Shown here one piece after another: positions 43,832 through 52,535 of a stretch of DNA of 64,000 bases (within the stretch, counting starts at the first letter, position 1; every line of letters begins with the position of its first letter). The DNA lies in assembly GCA_040401995.1 (NCBI GenBank), contig JBBANM010000006.1, forward strand, positions 1-64,000, in the 5' to 3' direction. This stretch comes from Haliscomenobacter sp040401995 (GTDB lineage: Bacteria > Bacteroidota > Bacteroidia > Chitinophagales > Saprospiraceae). Made by a program: the position numbers and the translations under genes. The notes below the pieces were generated by a model. The model was given only the letters and a program-made list of their open reading frames with translations, was not told where the DNA came from and made no database searches.

Positions 43832-44131
43832 CTACAGCACTTCCATCAAGGTCCGGAAAGCCACGTATTTGTTGGGAAATCTATCGGCATGTTCTTTTTG
43901 CAAACGCAAGGCATCTTCTTTCTGATACCGCTGAAACGTTTCCAAATCCTTGCTAAAATACTGGATGGCATAAGTGTGACCATCCTCTTCTTCATGCAAG
44001 AGCCGACAAAGGCGGTGACTGGTAAACTTACCGGTATTGATCACTCTTGGAATGTGTTCATTTCGCATCCATTCCAACCATTCTTCGTGCACGTTGGCAT
44101 CAATTTTTATGGTGACGTTATAAAGCAACAT
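43832..44131 (-). CDS. DUF4286 family protein
   Basis: The 99-residue small soluble protein matches the DUF4286 pattern: MLLYNVTIKIDANVHEEWLE, W-M-R-x-E-H-I-P and YAIQYFSKDLETFQRYQ. The dimeric alpha-beta barrel-like fold is inferred from the pattern. Function is unknown. It lies next to murA on the same strand. Confidence 0.85.
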   Translation of the reverse strand: MLLYNVTIKIDANVHEEWLEWMRNEHIPRVINTGKFTSHRLCRLLHEEEDGHTYAIQYFSKDLETFQRYQKEDALRLQKEHADRFPNKYVAFRTLMEVL

Positions 44132-44170
44132 AAATAAATTGGCAATTTTTTGATAGACAAAAACAGGTGC

Positions 44171-45481
44171 TTACACCCGAGTAATCTGGGCACCAAGCGC
44201 TTTTAGTCGTTCTTCAATGAATTGATACCCGCGATCGATCTGATTGATGTTGTAGATAACGCTTTTACCCTTGGCAGATAAAGCAGCAATTAGCAAAGCG
44301 ACACCAGCACGAATATCAGGGGATGTCATTTGGATACCGCGCAAATGGTGGCGGCGATTGAGACCAATTACTGTAGCCCGGTGCGGATCACACAAAATGA
44401 TCTGAGCCCCCATATCAATCAATTTATCGACAAAAAACAGGCGGCTTTCAAACATTTTTTGGTGCACCAATACGCTTCCTTTGGCTTGAATGGCTACCAC
44501 GAGGATGATGCTCATCAAATCAGGCGTGAAACCTGGCCAAGGAGCATCGTAAATGGTAAGAATAGAACCGTCGATAAAATTCTGGATCTCGTATTCTTCT
44601 TGAGCAGGAATATGAATGTCATCGCCTTGGATATCGAGTTGAATGCCCATGCGTTCAAAAATGCGTGGGATAATGCCCAATTCGTTGACGCCAGCATTTT
44701 TAATTGTAATATCTGATTGTGTCATGGCTGCCATGCCAATAAAACTGCCCACTTCAATCATATCAGGGAGTAAACGCAGCGAAGCACCATGCAAACCCTC
44801 TACCCCTTCAATGGTCAATAAATTGGAACCAATGCCTTGAATTTTGGCGCCCATAGAGACCAACAAACGGCAAAGTTGTTGTAGGTAAGGTTCACAAGCA
44901 GCATTGTAGATGGTGGTGGTTCCTTTGGCCAAAACAGCGGCCATCACTACGTTGGCAGTACCGGTTACAGAGATTTCATCCATCAAGATGTAAGTCCCTT
45001 TGAGCTGTTTGGACTCTACAAAGTACAAGTTGCGATCAGGATCATACTTAAACTCTGCGCCCAGCATTTGCAAACCTAAAAAGTGGGTATCCAATCGCCG
45101 ACGGCCAATTTTGTCGCCGCCCGGTTTAGGCAAAAAAGCCCTACCAAAGCGGGCTAATAAAGGCCCGATGAGCATCACCGAACCTCGGATACGGCTAGCT
45201 TTTTGGTGAAAAGCAGCAGAATCCATATAGTCCAAGTCGATGTTGGTGGCTTGCAACGTATAAGTGTCGGCATCAATTTTTTCGATAACCACACCTAATC
45301 CCTCCAGCAGATCCAAGAGCAAAGCGACATCTTGAATAGCCGGTATATTGGAAATGGTAATTTTTTCTTTGGTCAGCAAAGGAACACAAAGCACTTGTAA
45401 GGCTTCGTTCTTTGCGCCTTGTGGCGTAATTTCGCCACTAAGCTGTTGGCCGCCAATTACTTCAAAAGCATCTAAGGTCAT
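44171..45481 (-). CDS. murA: UDP-N-acetylglucosamine 1-carboxyvinyltransferase MurA (Asp in place of active-site Cys)
   Basis: The 436-residue enzyme transfers enolpyruvate from PEP to UDP-GlcNAc, the first committed step of peptidoglycan synthesis. GAKNEALQVLCVPLLT at the N-terminus contains the conserved Lys-Asn pair. The catalytic loop reads KPGGDKIGRRRLDTH: residue 123 is Asp where most MurA enzymes have Cys (Cys115 in E. coli). A Cys-to-Asp change at this site is known in other bacteria to keep activity and prevent fosfomycin alkylation. Near the end RAGVALLIAALSAKGKSVI is typical. Confidence 0.95.
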   Translation of the reverse strand: MTLDAFEVIGGQQLSGEITPQGAKNEALQVLCVPLLTKEKITISNIPAIQDVALLLDLLEGLGVVIEKIDADTYTLQATNIDLDYMDSAAFHQKASRIRGSVMLIGPLLARFGRAFLPKPGGDKIGRRRLDTHFLGLQMLGAEFKYDPDRNLYFVESKQLKGTYILMDEISVTGTANVVMAAVLAKGTTTIYNAACEPYLQQLCRLLVSMGAKIQGIGSNLLTIEGVEGLHGASLRLLPDMIEVGSFIGMAAMTQSDITIKNAGVNELGIIPRIFERMGIQLDIQGDDIHIPAQEEYEIQNFIDGSILTIYDAPWPGFTPDLMSIILVVAIQAKGSVLVHQKMFESRLFFVDKLIDMGAQIILCDPHRATVIGLNRRHHLRGIQMTSPDIRAGVALLIAALSAKGKSVIYNINQIDRGYQFIEERLKALGAQITRV

Positions 45482-45486
45482 ACCCT

Positions 45487-46290
45487 TTACTTCCTTTTAT
45501 TGTTGTTGGGTCTAGATTGGCTGAAACTTTTGTTGGGGCGATTGCCATAGCTCCGACTGCCGTCGCGGCTATCTCTACTATCGCGGCTATCCCTGCTGTC
45601 GCGGTTATCACGACCGCCACTGTCCCTCGAATCCCTCGAATCCCGGCTACCGTAGTTGTTGCTACGGTAAGTACCTTGGCGGTTATTGGTAGGTTGACCT
45701 GGCCGACGGCGATTCACGCTGTTGGAACTATTGGCGTTGGTCAAGTTTTCGATGGTCGTATTTTCACTCAAAGTGAGTCGACCCTCGGAAAGCGCTTCCA
45801 AATCCGTTTTGATGACCTCATCGCTGACGAAGTGCTCCTTGTTCCAAGTGCGGTAAGCCAATTTCATGTAAGATGCAATGGTGGCTACGAACCCATCGCG
45901 TTTGGCGCCGAGCGGCATTTCCAACGCGCGGGTAATCAAGCGCTGAACATTGTTGCCATAATGGCGGTATTTGGCATCACGAACAGGGTATTCCACCCGA
46001 TCCGGTTTTTTCATGGTATCGGCAATAGAAGGCACCAAACCATTGGGAGCTTTTACCCGCAGGTCATAGTCGGCGATGCGAAAAGCATGTTTCCATAGCT
46101 TTTCTTTATAATCCTCCATATTCCGGTTCTGAGGGTGCATTTGCATCATCAGATCGATAATTTGCTCTACGAATTGTTGACGGTGGTTATCGTCTTCAAT
46201 GGTTTTGGCGTAACGGATCAAGTTTTGAACGTTGCGACCATATTCGGGAATGATGAGCTCATCTTTTTGAGAGTTGTACTCCATTTCCAT
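45487..46290 (-). CDS. DUF4290 family protein with RDS/Asn-rich tail
   Basis: About 267 residues from the ATG giving MEMEYNSQKDELIIPEYGR; further in-frame starts lie upstream (46311, 46344). The N-terminal ~180 residues are the DUF4290 domain (EYGRNVQNLIRYA, NVQRLITRALEMP). The C-terminal ~75 residues are low complexity: repeated Arg-Asp-Ser units mixed with Asn, Gly and Arg, ending NNNKRK. Such basic tails often bind RNA or nucleic acid, but that is inference. It lies 5 bp from murA and is probably co-transcribed. Confidence 0.82.
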   Translation of the reverse strand: MEMEYNSQKDELIIPEYGRNVQNLIRYAKTIEDDNHRQQFVEQIIDLMMQMHPQNRNMEDYKEKLWKHAFRIADYDLRVKAPNGLVPSIADTMKKPDRVEYPVRDAKYRHYGNNVQRLITRALEMPLGAKRDGFVATIASYMKLAYRTWNKEHFVSDEVIKTDLEALSEGRLTLSENTTIENLTNANSSNSVNRRRPGQPTNNRQGTYRSNNYGSRDSRDSRDSGGRDNRDSRDSRDSRDSRDGSRSYGNRPNKSFSQSRPNNNKRK

Positions 46291-46379
46291 TGGCTCTTTC
46301 TTATTGATCATTGTAAGTTTTGTAACGCTTCTAATTTTTTTCAAAAAAAGAGAAACCCATGTTTTTTGTTGAAATAAAC

Positions 46380-48218
46380 TTATTCAACCGTAACAGACTT
46401 AGCTAAGTTACGCGGTTGATCTACATTGCAACCTCTGGCCACCGCGATGTGGTACGACAAGAGTTGAAGCGGAATAACCGAGATCAGTGGCGATAAAGGC
46501 TCTTCTGTTTCAGGAATTTCAATGGTGTAGTCGGCAATTTTGCTAATGGTATCGTCGCCTTCAGGTACAATGGCAATAACCCGACCTTTGCGGGCTTTTA
46601 CTTCCTGAATGTTGCTCAAGATTTTATCGTAAGCGCTTTTATTGGTAGCAATTACAATGACGGGCATGTTTTCGTCGATAAGAGCAATCGGCCCGTGTTT
46701 CATTTCAGCAGCGGGATATCCCTCGGCATGAATATAAGAAATCTCCTTGAGTTTGAGCGCGCCTTCCAACGCTACCGGGAAATTGTAACCTCGCCCTAGA
46801 TAAATGGCGTTGGGACAATCTTTAATTTCCTGTGCAATGTACTGTATTTTGCTGTCTTGTTCCAGTACTTTTTTAATCTTGTCTGGTATTAGGGTAAGTT
46901 CGGTGAGCAAGCGACGGTAATACTGTTCGGAAATGGTTCCACGGCGGTGCGCCAAATCAAGCGCCATCAGGGTCAACAAGGTAACTTGACCGGTAAATGC
47001 TTTGGTGGAAGCAACGCCAATTTCGGGTCCGGCATGGATATAGGAACCCGCATCGTTCATACGCGCAATAGAAGAGCCTACGGCATTGACTACACCATAA
47101 AGCAAAGCGCCTTTTTCTTTAGCAATTTCCAATGCGGCAAGCGTGTCTGCCGTTTCTCCCGATTGAGAAATGGCGATTACGACATCTTTTTCATTGAGGA
47201 TCGGATTACGATAACGAAATTCAGAAGCATATTCGACCTCAACAGGAATTCTGGCCAGTTCTTCAAAGAGGTATTCGCCAATCAATGCCGCATGCCAAGA
47301 GGTGCCACAACCGATCATGATAAAGCGTTTGGCACGGGTGAAGCGTTGCGCAAATTGCTCAACACCACCCAACGAAATCCAGCCTTCATCGGCGTTCAAG
47401 CGACCCCGCATGCTGTTGCGCAAGGTGGTGGGTTGCTCATTGATTTCTTTGAGCATAAAATAATCGTATCCCCCTTTTTCTAACATCTCGATCTGCATGT
47501 CGAGCTCTTGAATGAAAGGTGTTTGCGATTGATTGCGGACGTTTTTAATCTCCAGTTTTCCAGTACGGTCAACAACCGCAATTTCCTCATCGTTGAGGTA
47601 AACCACTTTATTGGTGTGCTCTATGATTGGAGTTGCATCAGAGGCTAGGAAAAATTCTTTTTCCCCAATGCCAATTACCAGCGGGCTAGCTTTACGGGCG
47701 GCAATCAATTTGTCCGGTTCCTTTTGGTCGAGCACAACGATGGCGTATGCGCCGACTACACGGGTAAGGGCAACACGTACCGCTTCTTCGATCGATAAGT
47801 TATCGCGGTCTTGAAAAGCTTGAATCAGGTTGACCAGAACTTCCGTGTCAGTTTCACTGGAAAAAGTAAAACCTTCTTTTTGGAGTGCTTTTTTGAGTAC
47901 ATCATAATTTTCAATAATGCCGTTGTGGACCAAAGCAATATCGCCATTGTTGGAAACATGGGGGTGGGCATTTACGTCATTGGGTTCGCCATGCGTTGCC
48001 CAACGGGTATGACCAATGCCAGCAGTAGCGGAGATATGTTTGCCAACTGCGAAATTTTCTAGTTCACTAACCTTGCCTTTTTTTTTGTAAACCCGCAATT
48101 GACCGTTCATTAGCGCTATGCCAGAGCTGTCATAGCCGCGGTATTCCAATCTTTTTAAACCTTTGATTAGCCTAGGGTATGCCTCCTCCTGGCCTAGATA
48201 AGCAACGATTCCACACAT
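46380..48218 (-). CDS. glmS: Glutamine--fructose-6-phosphate aminotransferase GlmS
   Basis: It makes glucosamine-6-phosphate for peptidoglycan and lipopolysaccharide. The 612 residues comprise an N-terminal glutaminase starting MCGIVAYLG (Cys nucleophile after Met removal; RWATHGEPN, HNGIIENY) and two SIS isomerase domains (GCGTSWHAALIGEYL, ISQSGETADTLAAL, ARGCNVDQPRNLAKSVTVE at the end). Nearby murA uses the downstream UDP-GlcNAc. No glmS ribozyme is seen in the short upstream gap. Confidence 0.97.
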   Translation of the reverse strand: MCGIVAYLGQEEAYPRLIKGLKRLEYRGYDSSGIALMNGQLRVYKKKGKVSELENFAVGKHISATAGIGHTRWATHGEPNDVNAHPHVSNNGDIALVHNGIIENYDVLKKALQKEGFTFSSETDTEVLVNLIQAFQDRDNLSIEEAVRVALTRVVGAYAIVVLDQKEPDKLIAARKASPLVIGIGEKEFFLASDATPIIEHTNKVVYLNDEEIAVVDRTGKLEIKNVRNQSQTPFIQELDMQIEMLEKGGYDYFMLKEINEQPTTLRNSMRGRLNADEGWISLGGVEQFAQRFTRAKRFIMIGCGTSWHAALIGEYLFEELARIPVEVEYASEFRYRNPILNEKDVVIAISQSGETADTLAALEIAKEKGALLYGVVNAVGSSIARMNDAGSYIHAGPEIGVASTKAFTGQVTLLTLMALDLAHRRGTISEQYYRRLLTELTLIPDKIKKVLEQDSKIQYIAQEIKDCPNAIYLGRGYNFPVALEGALKLKEISYIHAEGYPAAEMKHGPIALIDENMPVIVIATNKSAYDKILSNIQEVKARKGRVIAIVPEGDDTISKIADYTIEIPETEEPLSPLISVIPLQLLSYHIAVARGCNVDQPRNLAKSVTVE

Positions 48219-48257
48219 AGGATGTAATTTTAGCGTTCTACTATTTTTGTTCGGGTA

Positions 48258-48294
48258 TAAAAAAACCTACCACCATTCGCGATGGAGGTAGGTT
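48258..48294 (-). terminator. Intrinsic terminator after the DUF4270 gene
   Basis: AACCTACC-A-CCAT pairs with ATGG-A-GGTAGGTT around TCGCG. Read leftward it is followed by a run of T. It lies just past the stop of the gene at 48301 and before glmS. Confidence 0.85.
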
Positions 48295-48300
48295 ACCTTA

Positions 48301-49674
48301 TTATTTACTCAATTGAGTATAAGTAAACCGTAATTTTGCTTTGAAATTTGGATTGCGGGTATTGTAAAAAACGGTACGACTTGCTTTTTCTGATCTTGGA
48401 AAAACTCCGATGTATAAATTCGGATCGTTAATTTTTCCTTGTAACACTTTTTGCAAATGATTGCTCAACAGCATTTTATAGGTCCCAGTCGTATTGCTGT
48501 CGCTCCCAGCAGTATAAGTACCGCCAAAACGAGTAGATGTGCTAGTACCCGCTAAAATAAAATCATCGATTAGCTGTAAATGGCCATCGTCGTTGTTGCG
48601 ATAAAAAAGGGCCAGCTGAGCAGCCGGGGTGAAATTAACGGGATCATCACCAGGTACTTTAGCTACTTGTAGCACCAATTCCGCTTGATTGACAATAACG
48701 TTTTTTAATTTAATGAGGGATGGAAAGGATATTTTGCCGTATGTCCCGCCTAGCCCTTGCACCATCATATAATCTTGAGGTTTATTTGGATCGGCAAGGT
48801 ATTTACCTAAAATGGAGTTACCACGATCATAACGAAAACTGCTTAAACGTGGTATTAAAGGTACTCTATTGGATTGTAAATCAAGTAAATATCGAAATTG
48901 ACGATGAACGCCATTTTCCGTATAATAAACAAAAATACCCGAACGTGGAGATACAAGGTTAAACGACATCATACCTACATTATTGCCTACGGGTTTGAGG
49001 TATAATCCCTTAAATGTGCTCAGGAAGGTAGTATCAAGCAAATACAAGCTTGTATCAGCATTAATCAATCTTTGACCAAATTCTTTTGCCAGCGGGATGC
49101 GTACTTGGGCAGGAAGTTTTACACTTACCACATCGCCAAGGCCGCGAGGACGAGCAAAAACATTTACATTGAAGCTGTCAATACGCGGCGTAAACTGTAC
49201 GCGTGCGAGCCGATTTGTGGCGCTGAATTTGGCATCTGAAAAATAAGTGGAATAACGGCTTAAAGATTCATCCAGTTCATATACTTCCATGGTATAGGGT
49301 TGACTACGTAAACCATAAAACCCAATGGTATCTACTGGTAAAACCAATACGATGGAATCTACTATTGGCTTATTAATAAAAATAGTACCGTTTGAATCGG
49401 GAACAAACTGGCTATAATAACTAGCTTCGGTTACCCCGAAAAGCGGATCGACCATTCTGCCAAACAAATGGCGGCTCAAAGCACCGAGTGGAGAAAAGAC
49501 TTGAACGGAATCGCCTTTTACCGTTTGAGATAAAATTTGGAAGGTATCTACAAAAGCCACATTGGCTTGATCTTCCCTTAATAAACCAGCGCCTACGCCG
49601 GTAGGGTCGGTACAACAAAAGAAAGTAAATGTTGCCATCAATGCGAAGGCAAATACCAAAACAAACTTCTTCAT
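48301..49674 (-). CDS. DUF4270 family lipoprotein
   Basis: The 457-residue protein has a signal peptide ending TFFCCTDPTG (Cys lipobox), so it is an outer-membrane or periplasmic lipoprotein. DUF4270 features are GVGAGLLREDQ near the start, repeated beta-rich blocks and a VVNQAELVLQV block. The family is common in Bacteroidota and of unknown function. A terminator follows the gene. Confidence 0.83.
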   Translation of the reverse strand: MKKFVLVFAFALMATFTFFCCTDPTGVGAGLLREDQANVAFVDTFQILSQTVKGDSVQVFSPLGALSRHLFGRMVDPLFGVTEASYYSQFVPDSNGTIFINKPIVDSIVLVLPVDTIGFYGLRSQPYTMEVYELDESLSRYSTYFSDAKFSATNRLARVQFTPRIDSFNVNVFARPRGLGDVVSVKLPAQVRIPLAKEFGQRLINADTSLYLLDTTFLSTFKGLYLKPVGNNVGMMSFNLVSPRSGIFVYYTENGVHRQFRYLLDLQSNRVPLIPRLSSFRYDRGNSILGKYLADPNKPQDYMMVQGLGGTYGKISFPSLIKLKNVIVNQAELVLQVAKVPGDDPVNFTPAAQLALFYRNNDDGHLQLIDDFILAGTSTSTRFGGTYTAGSDSNTTGTYKMLLSNHLQKVLQGKINDPNLYIGVFPRSEKASRTVFYNTRNPNFKAKLRFTYTQLSK

Positions 49675-49708
49675 GATTTGATTTCGTTAAATGTTTCTAA
49701 GGGGCGAT

Positions 49709-49812
49709 AAAAAATAAGTGTTTCATTTTGCCAAAGGATTAGATGAGTAAACGGTTCATTTCAAGTTTTTTACCTAATCCTATGACTCCAAGAAAATGAA
49801 ACACTTATTTTT
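49709..49812. repeat. Hairpin element E7 with conserved 17-base core
   Basis: A perfect 20-bp inverted repeat (49710-49729 AAAAATAAGTGTTTCATTTT against 49793-49812) encloses a second 8-bp stem (AGGATTAG / CTAATCCT). Its central AACGGTTCATTTCAAGT (49750-49766) is the exact inverse of the core of E4 at 10778-10794. CTAAGG occurs on both sides (49697 and 49822). It lies between two leftward genes. Confidence 0.75.
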
Positions 49813-49821
49813 GCCACACTA

Positions 49822-50640
49822 CTAAGGTGTTACGGGTTCTCCCATCAAGCCTTTATAGAAACTGAAGTAAGCGGCCAGGTAACCCTCGCCTTGAACGTCC
49901 AATACGGGTTTATCGGATTGCATGAATGCTGCTTGAACGGCTTCACTCAGAATTTCGCTGCTTTTCACAATCCCATCAGAATAGGCAATTGCACCCTGAT
50001 TGAGAATGATGCCCGTTTCATCGTGAAATACCGACAAATCATCTGCCGAAAGATTGTTGATGGATGCTTTTGATAAAAAAGAATCATCCACAAAATTCTC
50101 CAGCAATTCATTGTATACCGAATAAACTACTTTGGTATGTTGGAAAAGGGGATCCGTTTTGTAAGCCGTTTTTAAATAAAGCGGCACTAAACTGGTCATC
50201 CAGCCATGGCAATGTACAATGTCGGGCGCCCAACCAAATTTCTTTACCGTTTCAATGACGCCCTTGCAGAAAAACACCATTCGATCGATATTATCTTCAT
50301 ATGCCTTGCCCTGTTCATCGGCAAAATCAGATTTACGGCGGAAAAAATCGTCATTGTCCAAAAAGTAAACTTGCATCCTGGCTTCCGGGAGCGAAGCAAC
50401 CTTGATGATCAAGGGATAATCTTCATCGTCAACGATGATGTTCATCCCCGATAGTCTTACTACTTCATGTAGCCGGTGCCGACGCTCGTTGATAGATCCA
50501 AATCTCGGCATCAACACCCTGATTTCCATGCCCTGCTCCTGTATGTATTGAGGTAGTTTGCGGGCAATTTGAGCTATTTCAGAGGCCGCCGTGTAGGGCT
50601 CCATTTCCTGCGAAACAATCAACACTTTCTTCTTACTCAT
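49822..50640 (-). CDS. Glycogen/starch synthase N-terminal-domain protein (GT5-like)
   Basis: The 272-residue protein corresponds to only the N-terminal Rossmann domain of glycogen synthase: KKVLIVSQEMEPYTAASEIA (normally the ADP-glucose-binding K-x-G-G-L region, here altered to TAASEIA), DIVHCHGWMTSLVPLYLKTA and YSVYNELLENF. The C-terminal donor-binding half of full-length GT5 enzymes (about 480 residues) is missing, so ordinary synthase activity is unlikely. Stand-alone versions next to panC are common in this phylum as I recall; role unknown. Confidence 0.75.
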   Translation of the reverse strand: MSKKKVLIVSQEMEPYTAASEIAQIARKLPQYIQEQGMEIRVLMPRFGSINERRHRLHEVVRLSGMNIIVDDEDYPLIIKVASLPEARMQVYFLDNDDFFRRKSDFADEQGKAYEDNIDRMVFFCKGVIETVKKFGWAPDIVHCHGWMTSLVPLYLKTAYKTDPLFQHTKVVYSVYNELLENFVDDSFLSKASINNLSADDLSVFHDETGIILNQGAIAYSDGIVKSSEILSEAVQAAFMQSDKPVLDVQGEGYLAAYFSFYKGLMGEPVTP

Positions 50641-50795
50641 ATAGCCGGGAAATATTTATTCCATTTCATCTACAAAAAAAACGCGCCAAAGGCGACTGCA
50701 AAATTAACTAATTAAGCGCACTTTTCCTTACTAATGAGCAACTTAATACTTCATAAACGAAATGGTTTATCTTTAAGTTTAATAAACTCGGGATC

Positions 50796-51650
50796 ATGTA
50801 CCTTTTCCAAACTGCCAAAGAACTGCAAAATCACTTGCAAAACCTGCGAAACCAAGGCTTGACCATTGGTTTTGTACCCACGATGGGCGCGCTGCATGCC
50901 GGGCATTTGTCGTTGATTGAGGAGGCAAAAAAAATGACCAACTGCTCAGTTTGTAGCATTTTTGTCAATCCTACTCAATTTAATGACCCCAAGGATCTTG
51001 AAAAATATCCTCGAATGCCAGACAAAGACGCCCAAGTCCTAGAATCGGTTGGTAACGATGTACTTTTTATGCCGCTTGTAGAAGAAGTTTACCCGCTTGA
51101 TCTCAACACAAAATTGGATCTCGATTTTGGCCCCATGGCTACCGTCATGGAAGGTGCTTTTCGACCCGGGCATTTTCAAGGCATGGCGCAAGTGGTTAAA
51201 AGATTGCTGGATTTGGTTTCTCCACAGGCTTTATTCATGGGACAAAAAGATTTCCAGCAATTTACCATCGTCAAGTCAATGATCCAGCAATTGGGAATAC
51301 CTACGCGCTTGGTCATGGGTGCTACCGTACGCGAGCCCGACGGCCTGGCCATGAGCTCGCGCAATGTGCGACTCACGCTCGAGGATCGACAAAAGGCACC
51401 CGTTATTTTTGAAACTTTAAATTGGGCCAAAAGTATGTTGGGGAATATGCCTACACCGGCCATCCAGGAACTAGCCTTACAAAAGCTGCAAGAACCCGGA
51501 TTTCGGGCAGAATATTTTGACATTGTAGATGGCGATACGCTTATGCCAATTGAAGCCGTGCCAAAAAAGCATGTCCAAATTGTAGCGTGTACCGCTTTAT
51601 GGGCCGGTAATGTAAGGCTGATTGACAATCTGATCTTAGAAACGCACTAG
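50796..51650 (+). CDS. panC: Pantothenate synthetase PanC
   Basis: It joins pantoate and beta-alanine with ATP to give pantothenate, for CoA synthesis. The 284-residue length is normal. Landmarks are FVPTMGALHAGHLSLIEEA (HIGH-type nucleotide motif), IFVNPTQFNDPKDLEKYPR, MGQKDFQQFTIVKSMI and the DGLAMSSRNVRL motif (KMSKS equivalent). A near-consensus TATCTTTA lies at about 50768. It is divergent from the GT5-like gene. Confidence 0.96.
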   Translation: MYLFQTAKELQNHLQNLRNQGLTIGFVPTMGALHAGHLSLIEEAKKMTNCSVCSIFVNPTQFNDPKDLEKYPRMPDKDAQVLESVGNDVLFMPLVEEVYPLDLNTKLDLDFGPMATVMEGAFRPGHFQGMAQVVKRLLDLVSPQALFMGQKDFQQFTIVKSMIQQLGIPTRLVMGATVREPDGLAMSSRNVRLTLEDRQKAPVIFETLNWAKSMLGNMPTPAIQELALQKLQEPGFRAEYFDIVDGDTLMPIEAVPKKHVQIVACTALWAGNVRLIDNLILETH

Positions 51651-51661
51651 GAACAGCTAAA

Positions 51662-51694
51662 AAAATCCGTGTTTCATCCGTCAAATCCGTGTTC
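51662..51694. repeat. Short repeated ATCCG tract after panC
   Basis: AATCCGTGTT occurs twice with CATCCGTC between, followed by an A-run. This looks like a small dispersed intergenic repeat. No function is visible. Confidence 0.4.
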
Positions 51695-51742
51695 AAAAAA
51701 AAGTCCCCACATCCGAAGACTAGAAAAAGCAGCGAACGCGGT

Positions 51743-52513
51743 TTACAAATCAATTTTCAACCAAACAGGACAATGATCGGAATGAACCGCATCATTGGAA
51801 TGACCCGCTTCAAGGATTCGATCCTGTAGGTTATTGGTAACAGATTGGTAGTCGATGCGCCAGCCTTTGTTATTGGCTCGTGCATTAGCTCGGAAGCTCC
51901 ACCAACTGTATTCGATTTTGTCGGGATTGACAAATCGGAAAGTGTCGGTAAATCCGCTGTTGAACCATTTGGTCATCCATTCGCGTTCTTCAGGCAAAAA
52001 ACCGGAGGAGTTTTTATTCCCTTTGGGGTCGTGTATATCTTTTATAGTATGGGCAATATTGTAATCACCAACGATGATCAATCGCGATCTGGTTTTAGCT
52101 AGTTCTTGTATCCAAAGGAAAAAATCATCAAGAAACGTCATTTTGAAAGTCTGGCGCTCATCACCAGTGGTTCCAGAAGGGAAATAGCAATTGAGCACCG
52201 ACCAATCTCCAAAATCAGTGCGGAGGATGCGTCCTTCCCGATCGTATTTTTCAATGCCACAGCCAAACACCACTTGATCTGGCGCTTGCTTAGAAAAGGT
52301 AGCTACGCCGCTATAACCTTTTTTTTCAGCCGGAAACCAATAGTTGTGATACCCCATTTCGGCAAGAAACGTAGCATCCACTTGATCAGGAGTGGCTTTG
52401 ATTTCTTGCAAACATACCACATCATAACCTCCTGTTTGCATCCATTCTATAAAACCCTTATTCATAGCAGAACGCACTCCATTGACGTTATAAGACACTA
52501 TCGTTTTCGACAT
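51743..52513 (-). CDS. xth: Exodeoxyribonuclease III (AP endonuclease)
   Basis: A 256-residue DNA repair nuclease that cuts abasic sites and trims 3' ends. It starts with SYNVNGVRSA and has the metal-binding Glu in VCLQEIKATPDQVD, then the GDYNIAHTIKDIHDPKGN block and SDHCPVWL at the end (catalytic Asp-His). Length is normal. Confidence 0.95.
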   Translation of the reverse strand: MSKTIVSYNVNGVRSAMNKGFIEWMQTGGYDVVCLQEIKATPDQVDATFLAEMGYHNYWFPAEKKGYSGVATFSKQAPDQVVFGCGIEKYDREGRILRTDFGDWSVLNCYFPSGTTGDERQTFKMTFLDDFFLWIQELAKTRSRLIIVGDYNIAHTIKDIHDPKGNKNSSGFLPEEREWMTKWFNSGFTDTFRFVNPDKIEYSWWSFRANARANNKGWRIDYQSVTNNLQDRILEAGHSNDAVHSDHCPVWLKIDL

Positions 52514-52535
52514 GTAATTTCTTTTTGTGCGATGG

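Noticed and set aside
50682..50706. CGCC-TTT-GGCG hairpin with a T-run plus TAATTTTG upstream of the GT5-like gene, as a possible riboswitch terminator
   Set aside because: The hairpin overlaps the predicted transcription start and has only a 4-bp stem, so a leader terminator is not supported.
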